A stretch of 34,338 bases of DNA from Longimicrobium sp. (GTDB taxonomy: Bacteria; Gemmatimonadota; Gemmatimonadetes; Longimicrobiales; Longimicrobiaceae), in assembly GCA_036377595.1 (NCBI GenBank), contig DASUYB010000126.1:1-34338 (forward strand), written 5' to 3'. Under the pieces are notes generated by a model. It did not search any database, was not told the DNA's origin, and worked only from the letters and a program-made list of their open reading frames with translations. A program made the position numbers and the translations under genes. Shown piece by piece: positions 32,037 to 34,338 of this stretch; position 1 is the first letter of the stretch; every line of letters begins with the position of its first letter.

Positions 32037-32156
32037 CGCACTTTCGCACTTTCGCACTTTCGCACTTTCGCACTTTCGCACTTTCGCACTTTCGCACTTT
32101 CGCACTTTCGCACTTTCGCACTTTCGCACTTTCGCACTTTCGCACTTTCGCACTTT
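32037..32156. repeat. Tandem array, 15 perfect copies of CGCACTTT
   Basis: Fifteen identical 8-bp CGCACTTT units run head to tail, followed by two or three degenerate CGCAC units (TGCACCTCCGCACTCG) reaching the ATG at 32175. It lies between the stop of the DUF4261-like gene and the start of the DUF2461 gene, so it replaces that gene's normal leader. Uniform copies suggest recent slippage expansion. Related degenerate sequence is at 1-126. Copy number could vary between cells or assemblies. Confidence 0.95.
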
Positions 32157-32174
32157 TGCACCTCCGCACTCGTC

Positions 32175-32866
32175 ATGGACTTCCCCCGCCTGACCCGCTA
32201 TCTGGCCGACCTCGCGGCGCACAACGAAAAGCCGTGGTTCGAGGCCAATCGCGCCGAGTACCAGGCGCTCCGCGACGAATTCCACGCGTACGTGGCGCGG
32301 GTGATCGCGGGGATCGCGGAGTGGGACGATTCGGTGCGGTGGGTGGACCCGAAGGACTGCATCTTCCGCATCTACCGCGACGTACGCTTCAGCCGCGACA
32401 AGACGCCGTACAAGACCACCTTCTCCGCCGCCATCAGCGAGCAGGGGCGCCGCGGCGTGCGGCCGGCTACTACTTCCACGTCGACGGGAAGGGGACGATG
32501 CTGATCGCCGGCGGCGTGTACATGCCGCCGCCGGAGGTGGTCACGCTCGTCCGCGAGCACGTCGCCGACGATCCCGAGCGGCTGGCGGAGATCCTGGACG
32601 CGCCCGCGTTCAAGGCCGCGTTCGGCGGGCTGTGGGACGGCCACTCGCTGAAGCGCCCGCCCGCCGGCTACGCGCCCGATGCGCCGCTGATCGGCGTCAT
32701 CAAGCTCAAGAGCTTCATCGTGGAGTGCGAGCGCGACGTCTCGGCCGAGACGGGCGACATCCTGCCGTGGATGCTCGAAACCTTTCGCGCCATGCATCCG
32801 TTCCTCGTCTGGCTGGGCGACGCGCTCGCCGGCTACGTCGAGCCGGTCCCCCGGCGGCGCACCTGA
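32175..32866 (+). pseudogene. DUF2461 (TIGR02453) family gene with a -1 frameshift
   Basis: The gene starts at ATG 32175 (MDFPRLTRYLADLAAHNEKPWFEAN) and carries the family signature FRIYRDVRFSRDKTPYK at residues 65-80. At about 32441-32463 the frame breaks: the first frame goes on to nonsense ending at 32504, while the rest of the family (GYYFHVDGKGTMLIAGGVYMP through VEPVPRRRT, ending 32866) is in the next frame. One extra base near GGCGTG would restore GRRGG-A-A-GYYFHV. Restored length would be about 230 residues, normal for the family. Function of DUF2461 is unknown. The break is either a real mutation or a sequencing error in G-rich sequence. Confidence 0.8.
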
Positions 32867-32915
32867 TCTCCCCGAATCTTTGGATGATGAACCCCACCGC
32901 ACCCGGAGCCGACGC

Positions 32916-34151
32916 GTGAACCTCGCCTCCGCGCGCGTGGGGATGGCCGCGCTGCGCGTGAACCCGCTGCGCACCGCGCTCTCCACCCTGGGCGTGGTGA
33001 TCGGCGTCGCCTCGATCGTGGCGGTGCTGTCGCTGGGCGACGGGATGGAGGCGCTGATGCGCGACCAGATCGCGGGGACGACGGCGCTGCAGAACGTCTT
33101 CGTCGCGCCTGTCACCCACGACACCGTCGACGGCATCCCCGTCGCGCGCGAGCGGATCACCCTCTTCTCCAACGAGGATGTCCGCGATGTGTCGCGGCGC
33201 ATCCCCGGCCTGTCCGGCGCGGCGGTGACGTACAGCGGCACGACGATGCTGGACGCGCCGCCGGGCGCCCGCCCGCGCGCGGCACGCGTGACCGCCGCCA
33301 CCGCGAGCACCGCGGCGATGTTCGGGATCGAGCTCGGCGCCGGCCGCTTCTTCACCGACGCGGAGGTGGCGGCGGACGCTCCCGTCGCCGTCGTCTCTTG
33401 GAACACCGCGCAGGCGATCGCGCCCGGCGCATCGCCCAATGCCGCACTCGGGCGGACGGTGTCGCTGCGGGGGACAGCGCTGCGCGTGGTCGGCGTGGTC
33501 GCGCGCGACACGCTGGCCCGCGGGCTGGGCGTGCACGTGCCGCTGGGGATGGGACCGCGCGTGATGACGGCGGCCGAGGCGGCGGGTCCGCGCATGCTGG
33601 TGCTGAAGGCGGCGAAGGTCGAGCGGGTGGATTCCGTCCGTGTCGCGACGGAGGCGTGGCTCGACCGGCGCTTCGGCGGCGCGGCGAAGAACTTCCGGCT
33701 GCACACCTACCGCGAGCGCGCCGAGCAGGCCAGCCGCGCGTTCCTGCTCTTCAAGGTGTTCATGGGCGCCATCGCCGGCATCTCGCTGCTGGTGGGCGGG
33801 ATCGGGATCACCAACGTGCTGCTGGCGTCCGTCACCGAGCGCACGCGCGAGATCGGCATCCGCAAGGCGGTGGGCGCGCGCCGGCGCGACATCGTCGTGC
33901 AGTTCCTCTCCGAGGCCGTTGCCATCACCGGCTCGGGGAGCCTGCTCGGGCTGCTGCTGGGCGTCGGCGCCGCGTTCGGCATCACCGCGGGGATGCGCGC
34001 GACGCTCAAGGCCCCGATCTACGCCGGACTATCGCTCTCGACGATGCTGGTGGCGGCGCTGTCGGCCATCGTCGTCGGTCTCACCTTCGGCACCTATCCC
34101 GCGCTCCGCGCCGCGCGCCTCTCCCCCATCGACGCCATCCGCCACGAGTAG
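32916..34151 (+). CDS. ABC transporter permease (MacB/FtsX type)
   Basis: A 411-residue permease. First membrane segment ALRVNPLRTALSTLGVVIGVASIVAVLSLGDGM (an N-terminal MacB signature), a ~230-residue periplasmic MacB_PCD-like domain, then three C-terminal membrane segments: VFMGAIAGISLLVGGIGITNVLL, the segment after SVTERTREIGIRKAVGARRRDIVVQF (the FtsX coupling region), and TMLVAALSAIVVGLTFGTYPALRAARLSPIDAIRHE. It works with an ABC ATPase in lipoprotein, peptide or drug export; no ATPase gene is in the window. The GTG at 32916 has CGGAG 8 nt upstream; a TTG at 32880 would add 12 residues without a good ribosome site. Confidence 0.9.
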   Translation: MNLASARVGMAALRVNPLRTALSTLGVVIGVASIVAVLSLGDGMEALMRDQIAGTTALQNVFVAPVTHDTVDGIPVARERITLFSNEDVRDVSRRIPGLSGAAVTYSGTTMLDAPPGARPRAARVTAATASTAAMFGIELGAGRFFTDAEVAADAPVAVVSWNTAQAIAPGASPNAALGRTVSLRGTALRVVGVVARDTLARGLGVHVPLGMGPRVMTAAEAAGPRMLVLKAAKVERVDSVRVATEAWLDRRFGGAAKNFRLHTYRERAEQASRAFLLFKVFMGAIAGISLLVGGIGITNVLLASVTERTREIGIRKAVGARRRDIVVQFLSEAVAITGSGSLLGLLLGVGAAFGITAGMRATLKAPIYAGLSLSTMLVAALSAIVVGLTFGTYPALRAARLSPIDAIRHE

Positions 34152-34338
34152 GAACTGCAGGGGACAGAGGACAGCAGGAGCTCGACGCGCCCACATCCGA
34201 CGTCATCCTGAGGCCCAGAGTGTGTCAGAACTCTGGCGGGCGGCTTGTTTACTCTGTACACTATATGTATCCTCGCTGACGTCAGGCCTTCGTTGCTGGA
34301 GGGATGGTGAGCGGATACAGGATTGGAGCGGACCGCGG

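Noticed and set aside
32037-32156. Regular direct repeats that could be read as a CRISPR array
   Set aside because: Units are 8 bp and contiguous with no spacers, and no cas gene is present. It is a simple tandem array.
31853-32176. Open frame encoding repeated KVRKCESA octapeptides on the minus strand
   Set aside because: The peptide repeat is a by-product of the 8-bp DNA repeat being read in three frames. There is no plausible start or ribosome site, and it is antisense to real genes.
34152-34338. Possible start of another gene or promoter at the window edge
   Set aside because: The segment holds a partial dispersed-repeat end and an AT-richer stretch (TTTACTCTGTACACTATATG), but no frame or motif can be supported before the window ends.

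Overview
The window is GC-rich chromosomal DNA of a Gram-negative-type bacterium. It has lipoproteins with lipoboxes, secreted hydrolases, a csoR-copA copper operon and GC-rich intrinsic terminators. The gene content, and gaps packed with short dispersed inverted repeats (purine-rich-arm hairpins and ~70-bp units with TCATCCTGAGG / CGAAGGATCT ends), resemble Gemmatimonadota, most likely the Longimicrobium lineage. That assignment is an inference from style; no marker gene is present. I see no rRNA, tRNA, CRISPR array, transposase, prophage or replication origin.

Layout. 1-5.4 kb: a DUF445 membrane protein, a DUF1835-like protein and a small orphan on the minus strand; a membrane-anchored thioredoxin-fold protein on the plus strand; and a membrane protein with a long Ser/Thr/Asp linker, facing the redoxin gene across a shared terminator. 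5.8-9.4 kb: an overlapping HD-phosphohydrolase / metallo-beta-lactamase-fold pair, then a secreted M28 metallopeptidase. 9.7-11.0 kb: a DUF4383 membrane protein divergent from a Gly/Tyr/Arg-rich low-complexity protein. 11.0-13.9 kb (minus): a shortened cyanophycin-synthetase-like protein that keeps the N domain but has no ATP-grasp domain, overlapping a cyanophycinase gene, then a PadR regulator with a small partner and a palindromic operator-like site. 14.1-17.2 kb: an alpha/beta hydrolase and a CBM48-GH13 glucan enzyme. 17.7-19.1 kb: two tandem paralogous lipoproteins, 210 residues each.

19.4-25.6 kb is a metal-homeostasis region. It holds a P1B-4 type ATPase (SPC and HEGGT motifs; Fe/Co/Zn-type efflux) behind a 7-1-7 Fur-family-like palindrome, a cupredoxin flanked by two composite inverted-repeat elements, and a csoR-copA operon. 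One repeat element supplies the last two dozen codons of the P1B-4 gene. 25.6-34.3 kb: a repeat-rich gap, a translationally coupled lipoprotein/DUF6941-like pair, a LOG-family protein, a bacterial deoxyhypusine-synthase homologue, several small hypotheticals, 15 perfect copies of an 8-bp repeat directly upstream of a frameshifted DUF2461 gene, and a MacB/FtsX-type permease.

The most interesting item is the stand-alone CphA N-domain protein beside cyanophycinase. It retains an HxxEH motif in the N domain but has lost the ATP-grasp domain and the Mur-ligase nucleotide site, so it may be a hydrolytic or polymer-binding module with no polymerase partner nearby.
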